A stretch of 64,000 nucleotides of DNA from NCBI RefSeq assembly GCF_001632365.1, contig NW_024468515.1, forward strand, positions 217,070 to 281,069, given 5' to 3'. The DNA comes from Laetiporus sulphureus 93-53 (lineage: Eukaryota; Basidiomycota; Agaricomycetes; Polyporales; Laetiporaceae). Shown here piece after piece: positions 1-12,603 of the stretch (its first letter is position 1; every line of letters starts with the position of its first letter). A program made the position numbers and the translations under genes. The notes beneath the pieces are model-generated. The model did no database searches, had not been told where the DNA came from, and saw only the letters and a list, made by a program, of their open reading frames with translations.

Positions 1-3000
1 CATCTCTTCCATTGATATCAATTCACCGACGCAGCTGTGCTTAAATGCTATGAATGTCCCCAGATTATCCTCAATGACACCTGCCTAAGTTGGCAGTCGA
101 TGTGTCTTCGATATGCATAATTTTCAAGTTGTCACAGAACAAAACTTGATAATGACCCAACATGTCCTCCCTTCATCCCCGAGGAAATGAGGCCGAAAGA
201 GATTCAATGCCGACGTGGATCCCCAAGATACAGACCGTAAGCTGTATTCACCGGTTGCGAGTATTCCTAATACGACGGCTGAGTGGGTTTCGCCGCTTAG
301 CGTGATGGACAAGGCAGTTATCATTTCCTAAAAGTACAACTATAATTGTGGTCGAGTCAGCAGATGCAGTGGATGACTCCTTGCTCAGAGACAAACAGGC
401 AAAGTAATCAAAGTGTCCTACCCAAAATCCGTTCGAGAATAGGAGACAAACTTGAATGGATCACCTGAGCATTTATTGTGGCTCGACTCGAGTCTGGCAG
501 CTTGCGACTGACGTACTCTGCAGATGGGACGGTTGCATGTGTGCAGGATAATAAGGATCTCATTGAAAATGTCGCGACTCTTTCAGCAACCTTCGGTCGT
601 CTTTGGCATCACAAACGCTGTGGAATTGGGGATTCGAGTCCTTGCTAAGCGAAGCATCAGGCGCGATACCAGTGATTCGTCCGTTTTTGAAAGCTGAACG
701 ATAGTGTATCCCTCCCAACGGCGCGAAATCCCTGATGTTGTCATGGAGTGTCGTTCTTGCATTCAAGGACTCCGCCAATAAACTCGAGACAACCAGCAGA
801 ACAGTATCTTCTGTATGACAAGGTGAGAGACACGCCTTGATACTCATCGAAGACTATCAACGGAAAGAAGTGCCCTTCTTAACTCTTGCAATAAACTTCA
901 GGCTTCAGAATATCAGAGATTATCGACGTTTGCGATCTGACTGGCGGCGGCAGCGAGAAGGCGGGGTGAGAACTTTCGATTTGCAAATGCAGCATCCAAC
1001 CTTGCATGTGCCATGGCAATGTCAATAAATGCAATGTCCGTAACAAGATGAATCTGATTGTGAAAATGCTCAGTAGTCCAAGAGACCAAGCTGGCAGCCG
1101 TGTTTCGAGAAGTTCGTAGTTCGCTTCAAGGTCGCAGCCTCGCAGGGAGGAATTTAACTACACGGTTTAGTCATGCGGTCGACGATCAAATAGTATCATA
1201 ATACATGAAGGCGTTCAAAAACTTTGAATGCAAAACTAGCCGCTCCGCATGCGTCGATGTTATGATTACACACATACCGCAGGATTAACGCCCTGGCGAT
1301 GAATTCGTGCGACTTTGCAATCCTCGGATCGTCCTAGGTGAGAGGCCTCGCTAACGTTTTCGTGTCGCAATCTGAGTTTTGTGGTTGTGACCGTAGATAA
1401 GGTTAGAGTTTAGCTTACATAAGCTACTGGTATATAATTTGCTGTTTCTACTTGTGCAGCTCCTTATGAGCTTGCCCAGTGGCCGTCAGGCCCAATACAA
1501 GCTCTCTTTCCATGCTGTGTTGACCCCGCTGCGTGACGGTGCTATGACCGTACACCAATTTCCACATTTCGTCCTGTTGAAATTGGGTGGATCGTTCATG
1601 GCACTTCTGCGAAAGGAACTGCTTAAACACTGTTGGAAAGCCGAGTCCCTCCTTGTAGCCTCAATGATCAAGAAGATGACATCACAGGCCTCCGAAGCTA
1701 TGCAAAGAGCTCAGCAAAGCCTTCTAAAGGTATTGTCAAACTTCGATTCATTCAAATGCAATTTCGAAAAGCGGCAATGAAGTCAATAAAGTGCTGCTGA
1801 AGAAATTGAGGATTCGTTCCGAGCTACTAGTGCCAACCTCTTCATCGTTGCAAACAACTTTGCTAATCCTCATGAGAAAGTGGGCGACACGGTGGGCCAA
1901 GCTGCCTGATGACCCAGCATCCCCGGCCTCACAATGAGCTAGACTATTTCCATCTGTATGGCAAGAGCAACGTTGCCTGATGGACTCCACTGATTCGCTC
2001 ATGTGTGCAGGCGTGGCGAGGAAGCGTCAAAATCATGACATGTGGCACTAGAGCCATATGGGACCAGTCAATGTATCTGGCTTGATCTTACGTCCAGCAG
2101 ACTCGGGACATGGATTGAATATCTCGCCGATGACGAACAGTCCCTCGTGTCATGCCATGTTTTCGGAGACCCTCTGAGCCTGATGAAAGCATCAAGTTTC
2201 ATGCTGCTGGTGGAGCCGTGGAAGTGGTACCCAACAATCTCACCGGAGATTACGAAATCTCACCCGACGGTGAAGTGCCCTATGCACTCAAGTGATTTTT
2301 TCCTTGACATGCTATAAGAGGACGTACAGAAGTTCTCTGGAGCGTCGACTCCCACTCAGATCCATGACAGGATTCTGGTTGAGGTCCAGGACAGAGTGTC
2401 GCACGCAATAGAACGACCACCAGAGAAGGAATTCGATGACAACAGCGTACAAGCTCTCCGGCGTTTTGCAACCGCAGCAGATACTCAAACAGCTTCCTGT
2501 GAAGCAATTGGCCTGGGAGAAATCAGTTCTCGGTGCGACGTGCGAGAAAATTGGTGTGACCTCGTTCGCCGGAATGCTCTGTACTAGGGTTAGCATTGAC
2601 CCAGAAGGAAGAGAAAGAACTCACGCGTTGTAGACAACCAGTAACCGTCTGATGTGAGATTCTGTATATCAATCTATCGCTAGTGAGTTGTAGAAATCAC
2701 ACCCTTCGTCGCACCAACCATTCAAGCAGTTTATTCGAGGAATTTCGGAAGAATAGGCGGTGCTGCGAGAACCGCGTTGCACGGCGCCGCAGAAGTCTTC
2801 GATGGTGCTAAGGCGACCGATTGTGAGGAAGACGAAGGTGGCACCACTGACCTTGTGAAGTCGTTGGCTTGTATCGCATGCCAAAAACGCGCGCGACGGC
2901 TGTATGACTATTGTGCTCTGAGTGCCCAAGCGAAGTATATGAACCACAGTAGGCAACCTGACTGGAATGCGAAGAGGAAGACTCAATATATGCGCAAGAG

Positions 3001-4001
3001 TTTGCTATCGAGAGAAGGATGAAGGAGACAAAAGCCGAAGATCCCAAGACGAAGGCAGGACATCAGGACGCGCAATGCAATCGTCCGGGTCAAATACCAG
3101 ACTCTGGAGAAGGAAAACTTGAAGGAACTGCCAACCGTAATTCAACAAGTCGAACCCGACGGCGTCGAAGATTAATGTTTCTATCGCACCAAAACTCTCT
3201 TGCAGCCCATTTCCACTACATTGGGAGGGGACGACCGCTAGACTTGCGGCTAGACCCGGAGATACGCCATGGTCGGCGGGAGGTCCGTCGGTGCGCGCGG
3301 GCCACATTTCAGTGCTTAGCAGGAAGGATACGCCGGACGCCATTTGACGATAGGGAATGGGGGAAGGGGGCGCCTTGCAACAGAAGAGATCAAGTAGAAT
3401 TGCGGCGTGACCGTTGGCGTTGGGCGTTAGCATTTCACACGACAACTGGAGTATATATATGGAGGCGGTCATTGATATTCTTGCACAGTGCCACAGGCCT
3501 GAGACGCGACGTCCGTGATTTCCGCTCCCATCTGCTTCAGAGTGATTGATATTGCACAATTGGGAGTTGCGGACACCGCGGTCGAGTTCCGTTGGAGACA
3601 GCCCCGGTACCGCCTGGACCTTCTGCCTCATTGCCTCATGGCTGCTGCGCCATCACCACGGTTATGAACGCGAAATTGTTGGAAAGTTGTTCTACTGATG
3701 CTGGAAGTGGGTTAGCATGCAAAAGCAAAATCATTGTTACCTAATCTAAGAGGGGGAACAATGATCAACAGCCACATAGTAGTCTTCATGCAATGCGAAT
3801 ATCTGACGTCGATTCCGGATGGTTACGATGCGAACAGCGGCGTGCTCAGCCTCATCCGAGGCCCCATGCCAAACCGGTGCTAGGCCCGATTACTTTATCC
3901 TGCTCAGCTCACATTAGCCGAACTGCGTTTTTCAGAGTCAGTTCTTACGTCTTGACCCCCGACCATCTCGACCACGCTCCTTTACGACGTTCACTTTCGT
4001 G
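1..4001. other. Gene-poor stretch, no recognisable gene
   Basis: I could not recognise a protein family here. The longest open frames are short: a 113-codon frame on + at 1439-1780, a 95-codon frame on - at 560-847, and two frames overlapping on opposite strands, + 3019-3549 (176 codons) and - 3005-3631 (208 codons). From 1439 to about 1918 on the + strand a chain of open segments has a plausible amphipathic, helical look. It is broken by stops, and only one intron would repair it. The region could hold an orphan gene, a decayed gene or simply the promoter of the next gene. Base composition is mixed and less GC-rich than the genes that follow. Confidence 0.4.
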
Positions 4002-5394
4002 ATGCCGTCTGTGGTCACCACGAGCAAGTCGCGCCCGAAGCTCAGTTTCGCTCACTTTCTCACAAAGCTAGGCCCCTCATCAATCTCTCGCAAGAGCCGT
4101 TTCTATGTTGAACATGAAGATGAAGACGACCTTCCACCGCCACCGCCACCAAAAGAACTGTTCGTGACCAGGCCCCGCCGTCGACATGTAGAGAGTTGGC
4201 AACAGACCTTCACCGCCTATGACATCTCTCCGTTCGCTCGCTCGCCCTCGCCCGTCTCTTCATCAGGCACGCTGGAGGTCATCTCCGAGTACTCAGCTCG
4301 ATCGCCTCTCTTCCTCACACGGCAGTTGCGACCTTCGGAAGCTAATCTAGCAGAGAACGTGCCTGCAACGCTCCAAGCTCCGTCGCCTGCAGGTGTGCGT
4401 GTGCAGCCTATACGCTCCTCGACCGCACCGTCACGCATCCCAATGGCCACGAGCCGCCCAACGCCCGCCCGCGGCCGCATTCCGCCGCGTCGCACTGTCT
4501 CAACCCCCGATGACGCTGAGATCCGGAGGAGAGAAATGATCCGCCGGAAGGAGATGGAGGAGGAGCAAGCTAGGAAGGAGGAAGCGGAGCGTCAGGCAAG
4601 GCTCAAGCGCGAGAAGGAGGAGATACTGAAGAGGCACATGGAGGAGGAAGAGCAGAGAAAGGCAGCATTGGAAGAGAAGTTGAGGAGGGTCGCCGACGAG
4701 AGGAGGAAGAAGGAAGCTATTGAGCAGGCTGCGGAGGAAAGGAGGCGGATCATTGTGGAGGAGAAAAGGCGCAAGGACAGAGAGAGGCGCCTACAAGAGA
4801 CACAGAAACTACAGGCATGGAGAAGAGAACAGATGCAGCGCGCGCAGGAACTCTCGGGAAAGAGAGAAGAGTCACGGCGTCGCATTCAGGCGGAACGACA
4901 GGCTCTAGCCAAACAACTGAAACGTAACTCAAAGACCGCAGAAGGGCGCAACGTATTCCTATCGGGATGGGTAACTGTTCAAGCTGACCAGTCCCCGGCT
5001 TGGAAACGGCGCTACTACGAGCTGGACGAGAAGACTCTGTTACTTTTCAGGAACCCCGAAGTGCGTCTATGCTGCTCCCGCTTTACACATTAGCCAATGT
5101 CGTTTCTTGCAGGAGATGACCCAACCGCTCGAGGTTGTCCGTCTGGCTGATGTTCGTCACATCAGAGAGTGGCAGGAAGGCTATGAGGCGCTGGAAGGAG
5201 TTCCTCATTCTTTCGCCGTCGAGTTTCGCGATGGACGGGATGCCTGGTCCATGTTTGCTGATTCTGAAGAGGACAAGGTAAGCCAAGGCCAGCTATTAGT
5301 AGATCAAGGCTGCTGATCGACGGTCGACTGCTCTTGCGCTGCCGGCATCCAGGAATACCTCGTTGCGCTTCTCAGCGAAAACACGGCACCTTGA
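4002..5394 (+). CDS. Coiled-coil protein with C-terminal PH domain
   Basis: The spliced product is about 421 residues from three exons (4002-5060, 5113-5277, 5353-5394), joined by GT-AG introns of 52 and 75 bp. I use the ATG at 4002; the codon just before it is GTG. The N-terminal third is low-complexity with a short proline run (DLPPPPPPKEL). A long, highly charged Glu/Arg/Lys coiled coil follows at about residues 165-315. The C-terminus looks like a pleckstrin-homology fold (VFLSGWVTVQADQ, then WKRRYYELDEKTLLLF), with the second half of the domain in exons 2 and 3. PH domains bind phosphoinositides or proteins at membranes. A cortical or membrane-scaffold role is therefore inference, and I do not recognise a named orthologue. 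Confidence 0.82.
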
Positions 5395-5783
5395 CTTCCC
5401 TAAATGACGACGTGCGAAACGGTGCAGGCAGATGAAATGCTGCCGGACTGATGACTATATGCGTGCCAGTGAGCACTGGACTTGTTGACCATTCTGTTGG
5501 ATCGGATGTATGTATATCCTTTCTCTGTATCCGTCGTGTCTGTGTGTACCATTCAGTGTAAAACAGCCTGGTACGATACTGTCGCTGTAATGGGTACCAC
5601 AATATCCTAATACTAGGTCAATCCTTGCTTTATCCCCGTGGACGCGCAGCCACCGCGAGCGCTTGGCTAAGTTAGTAAGCGTCTGACATGTATGGGCGCT
5701 TCTGCCCGCGTAAGCTCTGGACTTGTGCTTGACCGCCTACCTCTGCCTGCATCCTGTCCACGACGTTCTCCTCCTCCTTCCCC
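5395..5783. promoter_or_regulatory. Intergenic spacer between two + strand genes
   Basis: About 390 bp separate the PH-protein stop from the Rcd1 ATG. It must hold the 3' UTR of the first gene and the promoter and 5' UTR of the second. I see no conserved element. A pyrimidine-rich run (ctcctcctccttcc) lies just upstream of the Rcd1 start, which is common before start codons in basidiomycete genes. Confidence 0.4.
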
Positions 5784-7069
5784 ATGGCGGGGCTCATCTC
5801 TCCAAAGCCAGTTTCCTACATGCACACCTTGCAATACAACGCGTACCAGCGTGGGCTCGGCGGGTACAACGACACGCCGAACCCAGGTCTCGCCCATTTG
5901 ACACAGTCTACCGCTGCGTTCGTCGGGCACTCCCCCGCGACCAATGAACAAACGAAAATATACGCCTTGGTGATTGATCTGCTCGATGCCAATACGAGGG
6001 AGAGCGCTTTGCTGGAACTGAGCAAGAAGAGAGAGCAGTATGATGACCTGGCATTTGTGCTCTGGCATTCGTTCGGTGAGTGCATATGCATACATCCTCA
6101 CGTCAAGCGTTGGAGTGGCGTTCCAAGCTAATCTGTATTGCCAGGTATTATGCCGGCGCTCTTGCAAGAGATCGTCTCGGTCTATCCTCTGCTCACTCCG
6201 CCTAACCTTACCGCCCATGCCTCCAACCGGGTCTGCAACGCCCTTGCGCTCCTGCAATGTGTCGCTTCCCACCCAGACACGCGCCAGCTCTTTCTCAATG
6301 GTATGTCATCAGAGTGTGCAATGGATTGTCGATACTGACTAACGCTTGTTCCGCGATGTGGCGTGCAGCTCATATCCCCCTTTTCCTATACCCCTTCTTG
6401 AATACTACTTCGAAGACCCGTCCATTTGAATACCTCCGTCTCACTTCACTCGGCGTTATCGGTGCTTTGGTCAAAGTATGTCATGCTCCTGCTTTCTAGC
6501 TCACTTTCGGGTTTACTTATTGACCTGACGCAGCAAAACGACAACAACACTGTCATCCACTTCTTGCTTTCGACGGAGATCATCCCACTCTGCCTGCGCA
6601 TCATGGAGACCGGTTCCGAGCTTTCAAAAACTGTGGCGATCTTCATCGTGCAGAAAATCCTCCTTGATGAAACCGGATTGACCTACATCTGCCACACTTA
6701 TGAGCGCTTCTATGCTGTCGGCACGGTGTTGAGCAACATGGTCAACCAGCTCGTCGAGACGCAGGCTGTGCGGCTTCTCAAGCACGTCGTGCGTTGCTAT
6801 TTGCGACTCAGCGACAACATGAGGTAATCACGTTTGATATTGAGTGCTGCGCTGTGATGCTCATGGAATTCATCATTTGATAGAGCAAGAGAGGCACTAC
6901 GACAATGCCTTCCGGAGCCCTTGCGTGACCAGACGTTTAGCGCATTGCTGAAGGTGGGCTTTTCTCCGTCCACGCCAGCATTTGCCCGTGCTGATGACGT
7001 TATCAACAGGGTGACATGGTCACGAAGAGATGCTTGAATACTCTACTGAACAACCTCAACGAACAATAG
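5784..7069 (+). CDS. CAF40: CCR4-NOT complex subunit Rcd1/Caf40 (CNOT9 family)
   Basis: This is the armadillo-like CNOT9/Rcd1 subunit of the CCR4-NOT deadenylase, which docks RNA-binding partners and helps recruit the complex to mRNAs. It is spliced from six exons by short GT-AG introns (for example 6822-6881). Hallmark segments appear in family order: [119 protein letters not shown] and [16 protein letters not shown]. The last exon encodes the C-terminus and ends in NNLNEQ. The conserved core is complete with no lesion. The N-terminus before the core is short, as in other fungi. Identity is very secure from the motif series. Confidence 0.95.
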
Positions 7070-7316
7070 GACAGGATCCCGTCTCACTATCGCATCAGCC
7101 GGGGACGTGCATGCACGTCCGCCACCACAAGTGCTTGTAGCCCATATATACCTTGCTTGTTTCATTACGCTCTGTAGATTGCTCTATTCGGACTCTTGGT
7201 GTCGCAATGGGAATTGAAGTTGAACGTAGCGCGATCAGCATCATAATGTTATTAGTACACTACATCGTCCAATATATCTGCTCTGATTAGCGTCGTAGCC
7301 TACTATGTTAACAGTG

Positions 7317-10300
7317 TCATGGGCGGGAGAACGATGACTCTTCAACTTGGATGGTGAGCTCCTCAAGCCCGGTAATCCGGCTCCGAAGCAGCTTGTCAAC
7401 ACGCTCCACTACGTGGTCGATGTTCGCGTACGTTGTGCGCCGGGTCGAGTGAGGGCCCGTAGGGTCGTAGGAGGACGGCGAGGGTGCGAGTTGGACGTGG
7501 ATGCTGCCGATGATGCTGTTATCGTCCTTGGGCCAGAAACGCGGTGACGTGTAAGATGCCAGGCCTTTGATAGATGACAGCTGTGTGAGAGTGGCTCTGC
7601 TCAGTCAAACCAAAGCGAAATTAGAGTTGCAGGTCGCGACAAACCTCCGAGAGCGTGTCCCTGATGCGTGTTTCCCGATCAGAAACGTCGAGCGCGAGAA
7701 CCTTTCCCGTGTCGATGACGAGCGGAATGACGCTCGCGGCGATGAGCACTGCGATGAAGAGAGAAGCGATGGGGTCGAAGCCCGTCCAGCCATACCACTG
7801 GATCAACAGTGTGGAGATGATAACTCCGACGGACCCGAGCGTGTCCTAGAGCGAATGTGGTATAGAATGAGCAGCGTGGCCTATAGTGGAATACCGGCGT
7901 GAAGAAGCGACATACCGCCATGACGTGCAAAAACACACCGCGCATGTTGTGGCTGTGTCCCTCATGCTCGTGATGCTCGTGCACATGCGAATGGTCATGC
8001 AAATTCGGCTCGTGCGCGGACGAATGGTGCGTCTCGTAGTGCGTGTCGTGCTCGAATGAGTAGTGCGGCGTGATCGGACTGTCAGCGTGCGTTCCCGGGG
8101 AGTTGCTGACGAGTAGCTCATTCTCGCTCAAGCTGTGGTGGACGGCATGTCGTGTGAAGTGCGGGTGGGGCGAGGTGGGAGAGCCAGGCTCCATCCCGCT
8201 GACGTTGATGATCGGGTCCATGGTGTGTGAATGCGCATGATGAGCGGGAATGGGGGGCGATTCAGGCGGGGAACCCGAGTGCAAATGTGATTCCTCGTGT
8301 GCGTGCGTGTGCGAATGGGAATGCACATCGCCATGGGCGTGGTCATGATGATCATGACTGTGGCCGTGGTCTGGTGTCGGCGATGAGGTGGGCTCTGCGT
8401 GGCCGTCGCTATTATCATGACCATGCGAATGCGAATGAGAGTGAGAGTGTCCGCCCTATACGAGATATCAATCAGTCAGATGAGCAGTGCACCTCTCGTG
8501 CATCAATGAAATCAACGAACGTGGTGATGATGCCCGCCCATTGCGAACATGCCGAATAAGTTGACCGCCAGTCCCAACGAACTGACAAGCAACAGCTGAC
8601 TAGTGTTCATCTCTGGCGGATCCAATCTGTTTGACTCCTGTCAGATGCACGTTGGAGAGGAATGGAAGGCACAGCACTGACAGTCGCTGGATGGCTTCGA
8701 AGACGATGAAGAGCGAAATCAAGATGAGGAAGATACCGTTCGCGAACCCAGACAGTGTCTCAATGCGTCCGTATCTGTGCATCCGCGTGAGCTGTGACTG
8801 GCGAGAGATCCGTAATGAGACGAACGTACCCATAGGTGAATCTTTCGTTCGGTGGCCATCTTGCCATCACAGATGCAATGAGGCCCACGCCAATGGCCAT
8901 ACAATCAAAGGCCATATGGATTGCTACGAGGTGTCAACTGTCATGAACTCTACACATAGAAACCTGATGCGTCTATATGCCTACCGTCCGATATCAGTCC
9001 CAGACTATTTGTCCATACACCGTACATCATCTGGACCAGCATATAGCACATGTTCAGCATGAGAAAGTAGAAGATTTTGCGCGACTCCGGATTAGAGAGA
9101 ATGGACTTGAGGTAGGCACGGATCACACGCGAGCTGGTAGCATAAGGGGAGGGAGCGATCGGGTCGGATATCCGAGGGTATACGCCTACACGGGAAAGAA
9201 GGATGAGATAATGATACAAGACGAATGTGCTATTTCATGTGCAACATACCATAAAGCAGCAGCGACGCGATCAAGAAGTCAGACGGACGAGGATATCGAC
9301 CAAACACCAGGAGACCAAACGTGACAGAGGCGAAAAGCGTCAGCGCATACGAGAGCAGGAAGTACTGGGCAGGAAATGCCGGGGACTTGGCAGCACGCGC
9401 GGCCTTGGGAGCTTGATACAGCAGTACATATGCGAGGAAAGGGAAGACGGACAGCGCTGTCAAGGAGATCGGTGAATGTATCGGGACTTCACTCTGCGAA
9501 GATTGCATAAATGCGGAGAATTTGTGTGGTATCAGACACTGTGAGACACTTACCATGACATGTCTTAACATATACAGAGGAAGGCTGAAGGAGAATGCAC
9601 CCAAGGTACTCATGGCGACTGTTAATGGCTCGCCAAGGGACGGCAGGAGGACGCCTTGTGTATGGTCAAGAGCACTAAACGCTACTGCCTCCAAAGCTAA
9701 GCCACCATACGCAGGAAGAATCTCACGGAAGTTTTCGGTGGAGAAGTTGGCATCCGACAGAAAAGCAACTAGAAGAGCAAATGCAACGGCACAGGTTTGC
9801 AACAACTAAATCGCTAGTCAGGAAGCATACTCATCATGCCAATACACTGCGGACGCACCGATTTCGGCGTTAGTACTGACTTCAGCCACATCACAGAGAA
9901 GTGGGTGATTACGATGACCCTGCGCATTTCAGGCAATCAGCAGTAGCAGCTTAGCGATGGGAACATACCTTGTCGACGGTAGCCTGTAAAGTGCCGTAGC
10001 CAGACCTGCCTGTCTTAAGAACAACAGCAGCGATGACATGCCCAGAACAGACCACTTCAGATCCACATTATATGAATGCCAGTAGACAAGGACAAGGATG
10101 GGCGGCACACCTCGATCGTCCGTTTCTTTCGCAAGTGGCCCCCACTGACCGCCCATGCAATCATTCCTACAGCGCCACATGCCAGTATTCGTACGAGCAC
10201 CCAGAAAACACCTGCGTCGGCGTGAAATAGATATGTCTTGCCGGCGTGAAGTGCCAGCACCAGCAGCATGTCAGAAAGCAGGAGCTGAGGGAGGACTGTG

Positions 10301-10419
10301 CTGTACTACTTTTCAGCTGGCAAAAGTGAACATTAGTTGATCCAAACATACGGTTTTTGGCCAATTGTCACAGGATTCAGTGAGACTTTGTGCCGTGTAC
10401 GAGGATCCGTTACATCCAT
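7317..10419 (-). CDS. MSC2: Msc2/ZnT5-type cation diffusion facilitator (zinc transporter)
   Basis: This is a CDF-family zinc transporter of the Msc2/ZnT5 class, which loads zinc into the ER and early secretory pathway. I start at the ATG whose complement ends at 10419 (MDVTDPRTRHKVSL), followed by a roughly 50-bp intron and a hydrophobic segment (LPQLLLSDMLLVLALHAG). The long multi-membrane N-terminal half (about 10.37-9.2 kb) separates this class from small CDFs. The CDF core follows: a membrane segment ending GVWTNSLGLISD, then RIETLSGFANGIFLILI. Next comes a very histidine-rich loop of about 150 residues (about 7.93-8.46 kb), then GVFLHVMA and LIQWYGWTGFDPIASLFIA. A final exon (7317-7580) encodes the cytosolic C-terminal domain, ending in SSFSRP. 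Several introns interrupt the gene; middle splice sites were only partly checked. Confidence 0.9.
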
Positions 10420-12274
10420 GGTAAATTGATGTTGCGACCGAACAATGATGGACGAGCGAGGAATACAACCTAGCAAGCTGAGGAGATCCGCCCTCAACCA
10501 CCAGTCAAATGGAATGCGGAATCAAAACAACCCTGGCAATAGGTAAGACTGGTGCGTGAGTGCATGCGCGAGACGGTAGACGCTGATGTCCTTTCGCGCC
10601 CCGACACGGTCACGTGATACAGTCATCAACTGGTCACACCGCAGACATGAAGCAATTTGCGCATGTGGCAAATGCTTAGCAAATGTCGACAGGTTTTTTG
10701 CCTTTGTGATCTCAATTTGCTACAGTTCCTTCCCACATTCCATATTAAGTATTTGCATATAATATGTTGGAGGCAGAAATTTAATATCATATAGTTAAGA
10801 AATGACACCATTTTCAAACTCACCAAATACATTTAGAATTTGAGTGNNNNNNNNNNNNNNNNNNNNNNNNNNNNNNNNNNNNNNNNNNNNNNNNNNNNNN
10901 NNNNNNNNNNNNNNNNNNNNNNNNNNNNNNNNNNNNNNNNNNNNNNNNNNNNNNNNNNNNNNNNNNNNNNNNNNNNNNNNNNNNNNNNNNNNNNNNNNNN
11001 NNNNNNNNNNNNNNNNNNNNNNNNNNNNNNNNNNNNNNNNNNNNNNNNNNNNNNNNNNNNNNNNNNNNNNNNNNNNNNNNNNNNNNNNNNNNNNNNNNNN
11101 NNNNNNNNNNNNNNNNNNNNNNNNNNNNNNNNNNNNNNNNNNNNNNNNNNNNNNNNNNNNNNNNNNNNNNNNNNNNNNNNNNNNNNNNNNNNNNNNNNNN
11201 NNNNNNNNNNNNNNNNNNNNNNNNNNNNNNNNNNNNNNNNNNNNNNNNNNNNNNNNNNNNNNNNNNNNNNNNNNNNNNNNNNNNNNNNNNNNNNNNNNNN
11301 NNNNNNNNNNNNNNNNNNNNNNNNNNNNNNNNNNNNNNNNNNNNNNNNNNNNNNNNATGCTACTCTACACCAAAAATTAGGGGAATGTGCTGAGTGGTGG
11401 GTTCACCAACTTTCAATCTCATTGAATTTTACATGGGTGTGAAACTGAAACCCCACAATCTATGATTTTTCATGCATCTGCATCTGCATTACACTACCAA
11501 TTATGAGTCTCATATTAAAGCTTGTCTTATTGGCTACATGTTCCCCCAGTTTTGAATACAGTACAAAAGGAAATGAGTGATAGACAGACAGAATGAGCAT
11601 AACACTGCATATGAGAGCCTTGATCATGAGACACAGTGACCCTCTGTTATGTCACATTATTTCCATATTTGGCAGAGGGCTGAGTTTGACTTGACAGTCA
11701 AGAAGTCCAAATTGGGAGGCAAAACTCAATGAAGCTAAGTAGGAGCATCAGAGGCCAGCATGTAGAAAGCCAGGTTTCGAAGGCCTTGGTTCATAGAAAG
11801 TGATACGGAGGATGATTGCAATAAAATGGGCAGAAGATCGTGGTGAATGCGAGTGAGATGCATCGATTACTTGTTTCCAAATATGGTAGGAGAAAGCGTG
11901 ATGTGACCATGTCTCAAGGAGCGAATTTAGATTGATAAGGACTGCGACACTGATCTGCTCCCCATGCCCTCTGTTCACACTCGATAAGAGTTAAAACTAC
12001 ATAAGCATAATGTTTCCGTACTGTTTGAACTATGAGTAAGGTCTGATCTCATTCTTATGTGGAAATTCTCCTGCTAGAGTCTTAAAACAATTTGAGTGTC
12101 TCATTGACCGGTTGATGACTGTAGGGTGGAAGTGGCGAATGAGTGCCGTGTCCCGCACCAGCTTACCGAGCTCTGTGGCTGCAGAGAAATGCCTTCTCTG
12201 TGAGCGGAAAACACAAAAACACGCTCGGAAGGACAAGAAAGATTACGTAAAGTGAATAACGGTGAGCCACAGCG
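10420..12274. other. AT-rich, gene-poor region containing the assembly gap
   Basis: No gene is supported here. Composition drops to AT-rich on both sides of the run of N, unlike the GC-rich genes nearby, and resembles the transposon island at 50-54 kb. The part nearest 10420 should hold the zinc-transporter promoter. The flanks of the gap (about 10.63-10.85 and 11.36-12.0 kb) carry no open frame of note. They may be the ends of a repeat that the assembler could not resolve. Confidence 0.45.
10847..11356. other. Assembly gap (510 N)
   Basis: A single uninterrupted run of N. Its real length may differ from 510. The open frames computed across it consist of unknown residues and mean nothing. 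Confidence 0.99.
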
Positions 12275-12481
12275 ATGTCATCAGACGCGATCGGACGGCA
12301 GTTGCCGACGAGCGCCTCTGACACAGTGCGATCCACAACCGTGACTGCTCTTCGCCAGTACTTCACAACCTATCAGCACCCGTCGGGCAACCTTCTCACG
12401 TACCCTCTAACTAACAAGATCCTTAAAGTACACAGTATGTCTGTTGCTATCTGTAGCATGAACATTCTTTTGCACTACTAA
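12275..12481 (+). other. Candidate first exon or small separate ORF upstream of the F-box gene
   Basis: A 68-codon ATG frame starts here (MSSDAIGRQLPTSASDTV) and has GC-rich codon choice. A good donor, A|GTATGT, lies at 12434/12435. Splicing it to the CAG at 12601-12603 (intron of 169 bp) keeps frame with the F-box ORF and would make this the F-box gene's first exon. Splicing instead from 12428 to the acceptor at 12499 would give a separate protein of about 60 residues that ends at the F-box region's ATG. I cannot choose between these by eye. Confidence 0.35.
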
Positions 12482-12603
12482 AATCCGAGCCATAAGCTCC
12501 TAAAGCTAACCAGCATCGAGCCGCCATGAGCAATCCTGTCCCGTTCGAGCTCTCTCAAGCAGAGCGATTAGAAATCAGCCAGATGTCTGCCCATGAGGCT
12601 CAG

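Noticed and set aside
3999..4001. Start of the PH protein at 3999
   Set aside because: The codon is GTG; the next codon at 4002 is ATG and is the sensible eukaryotic start.
7679..8424. Several overlapping His-, Thr- and Arg-rich frames on both strands
   Set aside because: Shadows of the histidine-rich loop of the Msc2-type transporter; repeated cat/cac codons keep other frames open.
10840..11442. Long open frames of 200 and 178 codons across the run of N
   Set aside because: They are made of unknown residues translated from N; no evidence of coding.
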